NCBI RefSeq assembly: GCF_009709615.1
Contig: NZ_WJYA01000003.1
Coordinates: 186,001 to 250,000 of the forward strand
From: Winogradskyella ouciana
GTDB lineage: Bacteria; Bacteroidota; Bacteroidia; Flavobacteriales; Flavobacteriaceae
DNA: 64,000 nucleotides
Direction of reading: 5' to 3'
Position numbers and translations under genes: made by a program. The first letter of the stretch is position 1; the number at the start of each line of letters is the position of its first letter. Positions 32,897 through 40,917 of this stretch are shown piece by piece. The notes beneath the pieces were generated by a model. The model searched no databases. It was given only the letters and a program-made list of their open reading frames with translations, and was not told the DNA's origin.

Positions 32897-35317
32897 ATGA
32901 CGAAAAGAACAACCAAAAAGAAACGAACCACCAAAGCAAAGGCTAAACCAAAGGCAAAACTTAAAAAACCTTCGTTTAAATTATCCAATCAGCAAAAACT
33001 CATTTTTGGCAGTTTACTGATCATCATTGGTGTGTTACTTTTTATTTCGTTTCTGTCCTTCATTTTCACAGGAAAAGAAGACCAGAGTGCATTAAGTAAC
33101 TTTCCAGACCGTTCAGAAGACTATAAAAACTGGGCAAGTCAGTTGGGAGCTTGGGTAAGTGAACTGTTTATCACAAAAGGCTTTGGTATCCCTTCATTTA
33201 TTTTTTCAGGATTAATTTTTCTTTCTGGAGTCTATGTTACCCTTAATTTGAAAAAAGCCAAACTTAGAAAGCACTGGATTTGGGGAACTTTAATTGTTAT
33301 TTGGCTGTCAATTCTCTTAGGGTTCTTTACCCACAAATATGATCTATTAGGAGGCACAATTGGTTTTGAAATGAACCATTTCTTTCAGGATTATATTGGC
33401 AAAATAGGAACAATCCTTTTACTCCTTTTTGGACTTATCGCTTATTTGGCAATTAGATTTAAAGTAACAGGTGATACATTTGTTGGTCTTTTCAATCGTG
33501 CTAAAAAGGATCTTAAAGATAATACAGCTTCAGGCATGGACCAGGAAGAGTCGAGTGTAATTGTTGATAATAGTTTAACCGAAGAGGCAGAGGTTATAAA
33601 ATCGGCTTTTGAAATTCCTCTTGAAGATAAAAACCCTACAATAGGCAACCCTTCCAAGCCAGATAGCAAATCAGAAGACTTAAAAATCGAAGTTGACGAA
33701 AAGCCAAAAGAAGAGACTATAGAAGAGCCTGAATTAAAGATGGAGGTAGAAACATCTAAGGAAGAAGTTTCTGAAACCGACAATCTTGCCGACAAACTTG
33801 TGGAAGATTTTGGACAATTTGATCCTACTCTGGAGCTGAGCAACTATCAATTTCCTCCTTTAGATTTATTGAAAAAATATGACAACGAAGGGATTTCAAT
33901 AGACCAGGAAGAACTTGAGGAAAACAAAAACAGGATTGTTGAAACCTTAAGTAATTATAAAATTGGTATCAGCAGCATTAAAGCCACTATTGGTCCAACG
34001 GTAACCTTATATGAAATTGTCCCTGATGCTGGTATTAGAATTTCAAAAATTAAAAATCTTGAAGATGATATTGCGCTTTCACTAGCAGCATTGGGCATTA
34101 GAATTATTGCGCCAATTCCTGGAAAAGGTACAATAGGTATTGAGGTGCCTAATAAAAATTCTACGATTGTTTCTATGCGATCGGTTATTGCCTCACAGAA
34201 ATTTCAGCAATCTAAAATGCAACTACCTATTGCTTTTGGTAAAACCATTAGTAACGAAACCTTTGTCGTTGATTTAGCTAAAATGCCTCACTTGTTAATG
34301 GCTGGTGCTACAGGACAAGGAAAGTCAGTTGGATTAAATGCTGTACTGACCTCATTATTATACAAAAAGCATCCTGCGGAAGTAAAGTTTGTATTAGTCG
34401 ACCCTAAAAAAGTGGAATTAACACTATTCAATAAAATTGAGCGTCATTATTTGGCGAAACTTCCAGATAGTGAAGATGCTATTATTACTGATAACACCAA
34501 GGTTATTAATACACTGAATTCGCTATGTATTGAGATGGATAACCGTTACGAAATGCTTAAGAATGCATTTTGTAGAAACATCGCAGAATACAATGCCAAG
34601 TTTAAAGCCCGAAAACTTAATCCTAATGATGGTCATGCATTTTTACCATACATCGTCTTGGTAGTTGACGAGTTTGCCGATTTAATTATGACTGCTGGTA
34701 AAGAAGTAGAAACACCAATTGCAAGATTAGCGCAACTGGCTCGTGCTATTGGTATTCATTTAATCATTGCTACGCAACGTCCTTCTGTGAATGTCATCAC
34801 AGGTATAATTAAAGCGAACTTCCCAGCACGTATCGCCTTTAGAGTAACGAGTAAAATAGATTCGCGTACCATTTTAGATGGTTCTGGTGCTGATCAGTTA
34901 ATTGGTCGAGGTGATATGCTTTATACACAGGGTAACGATTTAATTCGTCTTCAGTGTGCTTTTGTTGACACTCCAGAAGTTGAAAGAATCACGGAATTTA
35001 TTGGTGCTCAGAAAGCTTATCCAGATGCACATTTATTGCCAGAATATGTTGGCGAAGAAGGTGGCACAAATCTTGATATAGATATATCGGACAGAGATAA
35101 ATTGTTTCGGGAAGCTGCTGAAATCATTGTTACAGCGCAACAAGGGTCAGCATCTTTATTGCAACGAAAATTGAAATTAGGTTACAATAGAGCTGGTAGA
35201 ATAATAGATCAATTAGAAGCCGCAGGCATTGTAGGTTCTTTTGAAGGCAGTAAGGCGAGACAAGTATTAGTGCCAGATTTAGTAGCTTTGGATCAATTAT
35301 TAGAAAACGAGAAATAA
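32897..35317 (+). CDS. ftsK: DNA translocase FtsK/SpoIIIE
   Basis: A very basic N-terminus precedes four membrane helices (about 30-190), an acidic low-complexity linker (about 200-320), and the motor domains: Walker A GATGQGKS (470-477), Walker B VLVVDEFADLI, and LARAIGIHLIIATQRPSVNVITG. The C-terminal gamma winged helix (about 740-806) includes ASLLQRKLKLGYNRAGRIIDQLE, which recognises KOPS-type polar sequences. FtsK pumps DNA at the septum and activates XerCD at dif. Length 806 is normal for Bacteroidota. lolA follows 79 bp downstream. Confidence 0.96.
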   Translation: MTKRTTKKKRTTKAKAKPKAKLKKPSFKLSNQQKLIFGSLLIIIGVLLFISFLSFIFTGKEDQSALSNFPDRSEDYKNWASQLGAWVSELFITKGFGIPSFIFSGLIFLSGVYVTLNLKKAKLRKHWIWGTLIVIWLSILLGFFTHKYDLLGGTIGFEMNHFFQDYIGKIGTILLLLFGLIAYLAIRFKVTGDTFVGLFNRAKKDLKDNTASGMDQEESSVIVDNSLTEEAEVIKSAFEIPLEDKNPTIGNPSKPDSKSEDLKIEVDEKPKEETIEEPELKMEVETSKEEVSETDNLADKLVEDFGQFDPTLELSNYQFPPLDLLKKYDNEGISIDQEELEENKNRIVETLSNYKIGISSIKATIGPTVTLYEIVPDAGIRISKIKNLEDDIALSLAALGIRIIAPIPGKGTIGIEVPNKNSTIVSMRSVIASQKFQQSKMQLPIAFGKTISNETFVVDLAKMPHLLMAGATGQGKSVGLNAVLTSLLYKKHPAEVKFVLVDPKKVELTLFNKIERHYLAKLPDSEDAIITDNTKVINTLNSLCIEMDNRYEMLKNAFCRNIAEYNAKFKARKLNPNDGHAFLPYIVLVVDEFADLIMTAGKEVETPIARLAQLARAIGIHLIIATQRPSVNVITGIIKANFPARIAFRVTSKIDSRTILDGSGADQLIGRGDMLYTQGNDLIRLQCAFVDTPEVERITEFIGAQKAYPDAHLLPEYVGEEGGTNLDIDISDRDKLFREAAEIIVTAQQGSASLLQRKLKLGYNRAGRIIDQLEAAGIVGSFEGSKARQVLVPDLVALDQLLENEK

Positions 35318-35396
35318 TAAAAATTATATAAAAAGATTGCTTCGCTGTTAGATAAAAAAACTGAAACTAACAGATAAGATTTAAATTATAAAAGAC

Positions 35397-36038
35397 ATGA
35401 AAAGATTATTTATTATAGCATTTTTAGCACTTGGACTTACTGGCTTTGCTCAAAGCGACTCCAAGGCTGAAGCATTATTAACCGAGGTTAGTAAAAAAAT
35501 TAAGGCATACAACAATATTAGCCTAGACTTTAAATACGAACTCAACAATGTAAGCGAAAACATTAAGCAAGAGACACGTGGTGATGTTGTTATTGAGGGC
35601 GAAAAGTACAAGCTTAACATCTTAGGCGTTACAAGAATCTTTGACGGCAAAACACTTTACACTATAAGTCCAGAAGACGAAGAAGTCACCATTTCTTCAG
35701 ACAACACAGAAGATGAAGGTACTATTACACCAAGTAAAATGTTATCTTTTTATGAAGATGGTTATACTTATAAGATGGATATTGTTCAAAATGTAAAAGG
35801 TAGAAAGATTCAGTATGTAAAGTTGAATCCAATCGATACCAATTCTGAAATAAAGCATATTTTATTAGGCATAGATGCCACAACAAAGCATATCTACAAC
35901 CTTATAGAAGTGGGTAAAAACGGAACAAAGACAACATTAACTGTTAATTCTTTTAAAACCGATCAGCCTATCTCAAAAACCTTATTTACATTTGACGAAA
36001 GTAAATACAGTGATTACTTTATCAATAGAATCGATTAA
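35397..36038 (+). CDS. lolA: LolA-like outer-membrane lipoprotein carrier
   Basis: The 213-residue protein has a signal peptide (to FAQ, residue 19) and the half-barrel LolA pattern: an N-terminal helix (AEALLTEVSKKIKAYNNISLDFKYEL), the FDGKTLYTISPEDEEV strand pair and the C-terminal VNSFKTDQPISKTLFTFDESKY. LolA ferries lipoproteins across the periplasm. The gene lies between ftsK and lptF/G, a common Bacteroidota arrangement for envelope genes. A CCGC/GCGG hairpin (36058-36069) lies in the gap before lptF/G. Confidence 0.87.
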   Translation: MKRLFIIAFLALGLTGFAQSDSKAEALLTEVSKKIKAYNNISLDFKYELNNVSENIKQETRGDVVIEGEKYKLNILGVTRIFDGKTLYTISPEDEEVTISSDNTEDEGTITPSKMLSFYEDGYTYKMDIVQNVKGRKIQYVKLNPIDTNSEIKHILLGIDATTKHIYNLIEVGKNGTKTTLTVNSFKTDQPISKTLFTFDESKYSDYFINRID

Positions 36039-36076
36039 GGTTTAATAAAAAAGATTACCGCTTTTGCGGCAACTCA

Positions 36077-38059
36077 ATGAAAATATTAGATAGGTACATA
36101 CTTATCACATTCTTAAGGACGTTTTTTAGCGTCTTTATTATATTCATGTTCATCTTTGTTCTGCAAGGCGTTTGGCTCTATATCGCTGAGCTAGCAGGTA
36201 AGGATTTAGATATTTCTGTTACGGCAAAGTTCATTTTGTATTATATGCCGAAGCTTATTCCTCTGGTAGTGCCATTGACCATTCTGCTATCATCTATTAT
36301 GGTATTCGGGAATTTTGCAGAGAACTATGAGTTTGCTGCCATGAAATCCACTGGCATTTCTCTACAGCGTGCTATGCGAAGCTTAAGTGTTTTCATAGTT
36401 GCCCTAGGCATCGCCTGTTTCTTTTTTGCCAATAATGTTATTCCTTGGGGAGAGTATAATTTTTACAACCTAAGACGAAACATCGCTAAAGTAAAACCAG
36501 CCTTAGCCATTGCAGAAGGGCAGTTTAATGAAATTGGTGACATTAACATTAAAGTTGAAAAAAAGTCTGGAGATAGAGGTCAGTTTTTGGAAGGTGTTGT
36601 GATACATCAAAAAAGCTCTGCAAGAAAAGGAAATTATAAAGTCATAGTATCGGAAAAAGGGGAGCTGAAAAGCTCGCCTGACTCTAATGTACTTCAACTA
36701 GAGCTGATCAATGGTAATTATTATGAAGAAATCGTCAATAGAGATGCACGAAAAAATGTGGATAAACCACATGCCAGAAGCTACTTTGACAATTATATTA
36801 TAAATGTTGACCTCGAAATTCTTAATTCTGAAGATTTAGACGAAAAGAATTATAGAGGTCGTCATTCAATGCAAAATATTGATCAATTAAATTATACCAT
36901 TGACAGTCTTCAAAATCAACGAGAAGAAGATTACAAATTGCTCTCAAAGACACTCTACGGCCGTACAACGTACTCTGCATTAAACCTCAATATCAATACA
37001 AAAGACAAGGATTCGCTATTTAAAGGAGGTATTTTAGATCTTTTCCGTGCTGGTCAAAAAGTACAGATAGTTAATCTTGCCATCAACTCAGCCAATAGTA
37101 CAAGACAGATTATAGATTCCAATAAAAATAATTTTGAAACTAAAGCTATCTGGCTTAACAAGCATATCATTGCTTTACACGATAAATTTGTTCTGGCCTT
37201 TGCTTGTATCATACTCTTTTTTGTTGGTGCTCCATTAGGTGCTTTAATTAGAAAAGGTGGATTGGGCTTACCGATGGTTATTGCCATAGTACTGTTTTTA
37301 ACGTATCATTTCTTTGGGATTTTTGCTAAAAACAGTGCGGAAAAAGGAAGTTTTAGTCCAATTATAGGGTCTTGGCTATCTACAGCCGTAATGTTGCCAT
37401 TGAGTATTTATTTAACTACTAGGGCAACCAATGATAAAGGGGTCTTTCAGTTTGATGCTGTAATGGTGCCTCTAAAACGTTTATTTACACCAAAGAATAA
37501 ATTGCAGTTATCAGAAAGCGAAACTAAATCTTACAATTACTATAAAAAATATTCAGTTGAGGAATTGGTTAGTATAATTAAGAAACAAGATGAATTTGAT
37601 TTAGATAAAAAACCAAAGGAAATTGCCCTCCATAATTTATTGAACAGAAATATTCCTTTAGAAAGTTTAAAAAAGGAAGGTCTAGAGGTAGATGATAAAC
37701 TCATTAAAGCAAGAAGCCTTTTGAAGGATTACAAGGACTATTCCACAACTAGTTTGGTCAGTTTTATCATTGGTGGCGTTTTATTGGGCTTACATTTTAT
37801 TTGTAAAAACAATGAACTACCAGAAGTCGCTGAAGCATCACTTAGCCTTAGTATTATTGCATTTGTGTTCTTTATTATTTATGTTGTTGTAGATGCAGTT
37901 GTCTATTCTAAATTTTACAAAACGATTGGGCAAAAAAAGAATCGTTTTAATCCAATAATTTTCATTTTAACGCTTCCGCTCTACCCTTTTAAATATTTGA
38001 TTCATCGAAACAAGATTATACTAGACTTCTACCGAAGTTGCATCCAAAATATAAAATAA
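36077..38059 (+). CDS. LptF/LptG-family lipopolysaccharide-export permease, long form
   Basis: The first about 460 residues match YjgP/YjgQ permeases: three membrane helices at the N-terminus (TFLRTFFSVFIIFMFIFVLQG, VVPLTILLSSIMVFG), a periplasmic jelly-roll domain (EGQFNEIGDINIKVEKK), then three further helices with GAPLGALIRKGG. LptF and LptG form the membrane part of the LptBFGC extractor of LPS. Residues about 470-660 are an extra domain with two more predicted helices (FIIGGVLLGLHFICK, IIAFVFFIIYVVVD), a Flavobacteriia-type extension. The single long gene probably acts as either F or G. Confidence 0.87.
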   Translation: MKILDRYILITFLRTFFSVFIIFMFIFVLQGVWLYIAELAGKDLDISVTAKFILYYMPKLIPLVVPLTILLSSIMVFGNFAENYEFAAMKSTGISLQRAMRSLSVFIVALGIACFFFANNVIPWGEYNFYNLRRNIAKVKPALAIAEGQFNEIGDINIKVEKKSGDRGQFLEGVVIHQKSSARKGNYKVIVSEKGELKSSPDSNVLQLELINGNYYEEIVNRDARKNVDKPHARSYFDNYIINVDLEILNSEDLDEKNYRGRHSMQNIDQLNYTIDSLQNQREEDYKLLSKTLYGRTTYSALNLNINTKDKDSLFKGGILDLFRAGQKVQIVNLAINSANSTRQIIDSNKNNFETKAIWLNKHIIALHDKFVLAFACIILFFVGAPLGALIRKGGLGLPMVIAIVLFLTYHFFGIFAKNSAEKGSFSPIIGSWLSTAVMLPLSIYLTTRATNDKGVFQFDAVMVPLKRLFTPKNKLQLSESETKSYNYYKKYSVEELVSIIKKQDEFDLDKKPKEIALHNLLNRNIPLESLKKEGLEVDDKLIKARSLLKDYKDYSTTSLVSFIIGGVLLGLHFICKNNELPEVAEASLSLSIIAFVFFIIYVVVDAVVYSKFYKTIGQKKNRFNPIIFILTLPLYPFKYLIHRNKIILDFYRSCIQNIK

Positions 38060-38070
38060 ACGTATCTTAG
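38038..38070 (+). promoter_or_regulatory. Candidate promoter of ribB
   Basis: TTG at 38038-38040 and TATCTTAG at 38063-38070 are 22 bp apart. The -7 box differs from the consensus by one base. The gene starts 20 bases downstream. Confidence 0.35.
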
Positions 38071-38089
38071 CAGCCTTAAATTTGTTGTG

Positions 38090-39238
38090 ATGTCAGTTAA
38101 CACTATGAATACACAAACTAAGTTGAATACTATAGAAGAAGCCATTGAGGATATCCGTCAAGGGAAAGTCATTATTGTTGTCGATGATGAAAATCGCGAA
38201 AACGAAGGTGATTTTGTTGCTGCAGCAGAAATGGTAACACCTAAGATGATCAATTTTATGGCAATGCATGGTAGAGGTTTAATTTGCACTCCACTTACAG
38301 AACATCGTTGCGAGGAACTTGAGCTCAACATGATGGTGAGAAACAACACAGATCCCATGGAAACTGCGTTTACCGTTTCAGTAGATTTAAGAGGAAATGG
38401 TGTTAGTACTGGTATTTCCGCAAATGATAGAGCTAAAACCGTAAAGGCATTGGTTAACAGCGACACCAAAGCATTTGAGTTAGCAAGACCTGGACATATA
38501 TTTCCTTTAGTTGCAAAAGAAGGTGGTGTTTTAAGACGTACAGGTCATACCGAAGCTGCCATAGATTTTGCACGTTTAGCAGGATTTGAACCTGCAGGTG
38601 TCATTGTTGAAATAATGAACGAAGATGGTACCATGGCGCGCTTGCCACAACTAATGGAAGTGGCTAACAAATTTGACTTAAAAATTGTTTCTATTGAAGA
38701 TTTAGTGGCTTATCGCATGGAGTACGATTCCTTGATTGAGAAAAAGGAAGACTTTGATATAGAAACGCGTTTTGGAAAATTTAGATTAAGAGCCTATTTA
38801 CAAACTACAAATAACCAAGTTCATATTGCCTTAACAAAAGGTAATTGGAAATCTGACGAACCCGTTTTAACGCGTGTAAATGCCACTTTAGTTAATAATG
38901 ACATATTAGGAACATTAACTAACAATGCAGACCAGAAGTTAGATGATATGTTTAACTCCATTAACTCAGAAGGTAAAGGAGCAATTATCTTTATTAATCA
39001 ACAGGCAGAGTCTATGAATCTACTCTCTCGCCTGGAAATATTAAAGGAAAATCAGGTTGAAGGACAGGTTGTAAAAGCACCTAGAATACCTATGGATGCA
39101 AAGGATTTTGGTATCGGTGCACAGATTCTGCACGATCTTAAGATTAGCAAGCTCAAATTAATGTCTAATGCCTTACAGACCAAACGTGTTGGTATGATTG
39201 GCTATGGTTTAGAGATTGTTGAGTATGTTAATTATTAA
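38090..39238 (+). CDS. ribB: 3,4-dihydroxy-2-butanone-4-phosphate synthase with degenerate RibA-like C-terminus (RibBX type)
   Basis: The N-terminal about 215 residues are a complete RibB: VVDDENRENEGDF, MHGRGLICTPLT, TGISANDRA, and RRTGHTEAAIDFARL. It makes the four-carbon unit of riboflavin. The C-terminal half has the GTP cyclohydrolase II fold (VHIALTKG, DFGIGAQILHDL, GYGLEIVEYV), but the zinc motif with three Cys expected around RVNATLVNNDILGTLTNNADQKLDD is missing, as is the REGRGIGL substrate loop (here NQQAESMNLLSR). It should therefore lack RibA activity. Such RibBX proteins are known in other bacteria. ATG at 38105 is an alternative start. It overlaps GH16 by 11 bp. Confidence 0.92.
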   Translation: MSVNTMNTQTKLNTIEEAIEDIRQGKVIIVVDDENRENEGDFVAAAEMVTPKMINFMAMHGRGLICTPLTEHRCEELELNMMVRNNTDPMETAFTVSVDLRGNGVSTGISANDRAKTVKALVNSDTKAFELARPGHIFPLVAKEGGVLRRTGHTEAAIDFARLAGFEPAGVIVEIMNEDGTMARLPQLMEVANKFDLKIVSIEDLVAYRMEYDSLIEKKEDFDIETRFGKFRLRAYLQTTNNQVHIALTKGNWKSDEPVLTRVNATLVNNDILGTLTNNADQKLDDMFNSINSEGKGAIIFINQQAESMNLLSRLEILKENQVEGQVVKAPRIPMDAKDFGIGAQILHDLKISKLKLMSNALQTKRVGMIGYGLEIVEYVNY

Positions 39239-40784
39239 TTAGAACTTTTTTACTAACCGATTGACCTTCAGAGTATATTTTAAGTACATAAATCCCTGAT
39301 TTTAAGTCTTCAACATTTATTCTATTTGTACTTTGGTTCTGCTTTATAACCAACTGACCTAATGTGTTATATAGTTCTAATTTTTCAATGTTTGAATTAG
39401 ATTTTATATTGATATAACTCGTAGCAGGGTTTGGATAAACACTAAATTTATTTTCAAATTCATCAGCGACACTTAAGGTATTCTGATAGACCCTTACATA
39501 ATCAATGACCATACTACTTTGCGTAAAATTTGGATCTATTGTACCAGATACGCCACCCATCGCTATATTCAACAATAAATATTGGTCTTCATCAAAAGGC
39601 CAAGTGTCTGCATTTTTAACAGAAGGATTGTAAGTGTAAAAACCTACACCATCAATCATAAACGTAATTTGATTTGGAGACCAATTCATGGAGTACACAT
39701 GAAAATTATTAGCAACATCATCTAAAGCATAGGATTGGTAATTTTCAGTGGCACCAAAACTAGAAGGAGTGTGTAAAGCGCTGCTTACAGTATTTGTAGC
39801 ACCCAAGCCATGCTCAATAACGTCTATCTCACCACAAGCTGGCCAATTAGTGGTTCCAAAGCCTTGGTTATCCCAGTAGGCTCCGTCTTCGTTTATGTTT
39901 TTACCTAAAGTCCAGATTGCTGGCCAAGTACCATCCCCTTCTGGTAACTTAGCTCTTACATCTACTCTACCGTATGTAAAGGCAAACTTTGAGTTTAACC
40001 TTGCAGAGGTATATTGTTTGGTTTCGCCTTGATCTGTAAAACTCTCTTTTATAGCAACTATATTTAAAAATCCGTTATCTACATATGAATTTTCAATACG
40101 ATTGGTATAATGTTGCTCCTCTCCATTAAACCAATTTCCACCTGCAGGTAACTGAGTTTGATGAAACCAATTGTTAGAGTCTATACTTCCGTTGCCATCA
40201 AACTCATCTGCCCAAACCAAATCGTTGTATATAACATCCAATTCGTTAGGGTCTACGGCTTCAGATCCATCATTTATGTCGTCAATAAGATAAGTACCCG
40301 TTGTTGTATTACCTCCATCTACAAAAATTGTAAGTCTAGAGTATGTGCCTGTTGCGTTTATTAGAGTTGAAGTTCCACTGATGGTAGCATTAGCAAAATT
40401 GAAAGATATATCATTTGTCCATCCCGAACCTGAGTTGCTCATAACAACTTCTACATCTGGATTGGCACCACTCTCTAACTTTACCATAATATTATGCGTA
40501 TTAGGGTCGAACTGATAAAAAAATAAGGTGATGACCTGTTCAGCATCTAAATCTACAGGTGAAGCTAAATCCAAATAAAACCCTTGCCAAGGATCTGAAC
40601 CATCATTAAAAAACTGACCTACAGGATCACTACCATCGTCTGGATCCGTATTGAACGAAAATCCACTATTTCCAAATGTAGCAAATGCATGCGACCCATC
40701 TGAAAAATTGATAGGCATCTGTTGTGCGAACAAAAACCACGTTGACAGAAGAGTAATTGTAGTTATAATGTAGTTTAACTTCAT
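39228..40784 (-). CDS. GH16 beta-glucanase (laminarinase-like) with T9SS sorting domain
   Basis: The protein has a signal peptide (to FAQ), an N-terminal carbohydrate-binding-like beta domain (about 20-175), a GH16 domain from about 183 to 430 with catalytic motif E319-I-D321-V-I-E324 and VWADEFDG plus the WPAIWTLG region, and a C-terminal type IX domain (about 445-518) with YPNPATSYINI and the end KKVLINN. It is secreted and probably cleaves beta-1,3-glucans such as laminarin. No SusC/SusD pair or other glycosidase is near, so it is not in a canonical PUL. The ATG at 40784 gives a normal signal peptide; an upstream ATG at 40811 is possible. Confidence 0.92.
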   Translation of the reverse strand: MKLNYIITTITLLSTWFLFAQQMPINFSDGSHAFATFGNSGFSFNTDPDDGSDPVGQFFNDGSDPWQGFYLDLASPVDLDAEQVITLFFYQFDPNTHNIMVKLESGANPDVEVVMSNSGSGWTNDISFNFANATISGTSTLINATGTYSRLTIFVDGGNTTTGTYLIDDINDGSEAVDPNELDVIYNDLVWADEFDGNGSIDSNNWFHQTQLPAGGNWFNGEEQHYTNRIENSYVDNGFLNIVAIKESFTDQGETKQYTSARLNSKFAFTYGRVDVRAKLPEGDGTWPAIWTLGKNINEDGAYWDNQGFGTTNWPACGEIDVIEHGLGATNTVSSALHTPSSFGATENYQSYALDDVANNFHVYSMNWSPNQITFMIDGVGFYTYNPSVKNADTWPFDEDQYLLLNIAMGGVSGTIDPNFTQSSMVIDYVRVYQNTLSVADEFENKFSVYPNPATSYINIKSNSNIEKLELYNTLGQLVIKQNQSTNRINVEDLKSGIYVLKIYSEGQSVSKKVLINN

Positions 40785-40832
40785 AGCTTTTTTTGTAAAG
40801 TTATGAATCAATCACTTTATATTATAAAATGA

Positions 40833-40873
40833 AACCTATACAAAAACAGTACAATACTATTTTTGTATAGGTT
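40833..40873. terminator. 41-bp near-perfect palindrome, terminator or operator
   Basis: AACCTATACAAAAA (40833-40846) is exactly complementary to TTTTTGTATAGGTT (40860-40873), and the interior AGTA/TACT also pairs around CAA. It follows the DUF3857 gene stop (40918) and precedes the GH16 start (40784), both on the minus strand. Its T-runs within the stem would help termination in both directions. Confidence 0.65.
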
Positions 40874-40917
40874 ACTATAATAAATTAAACGCTGACTTTT
40901 ATTGGATGGTCATTTTA

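Noticed and set aside
39228..40784. GH16 gene as part of a canonical polysaccharide utilisation locus
   Set aside because: No SusC, SusD, sulfatase or second glycosidase is found in the surrounding 20 kb.
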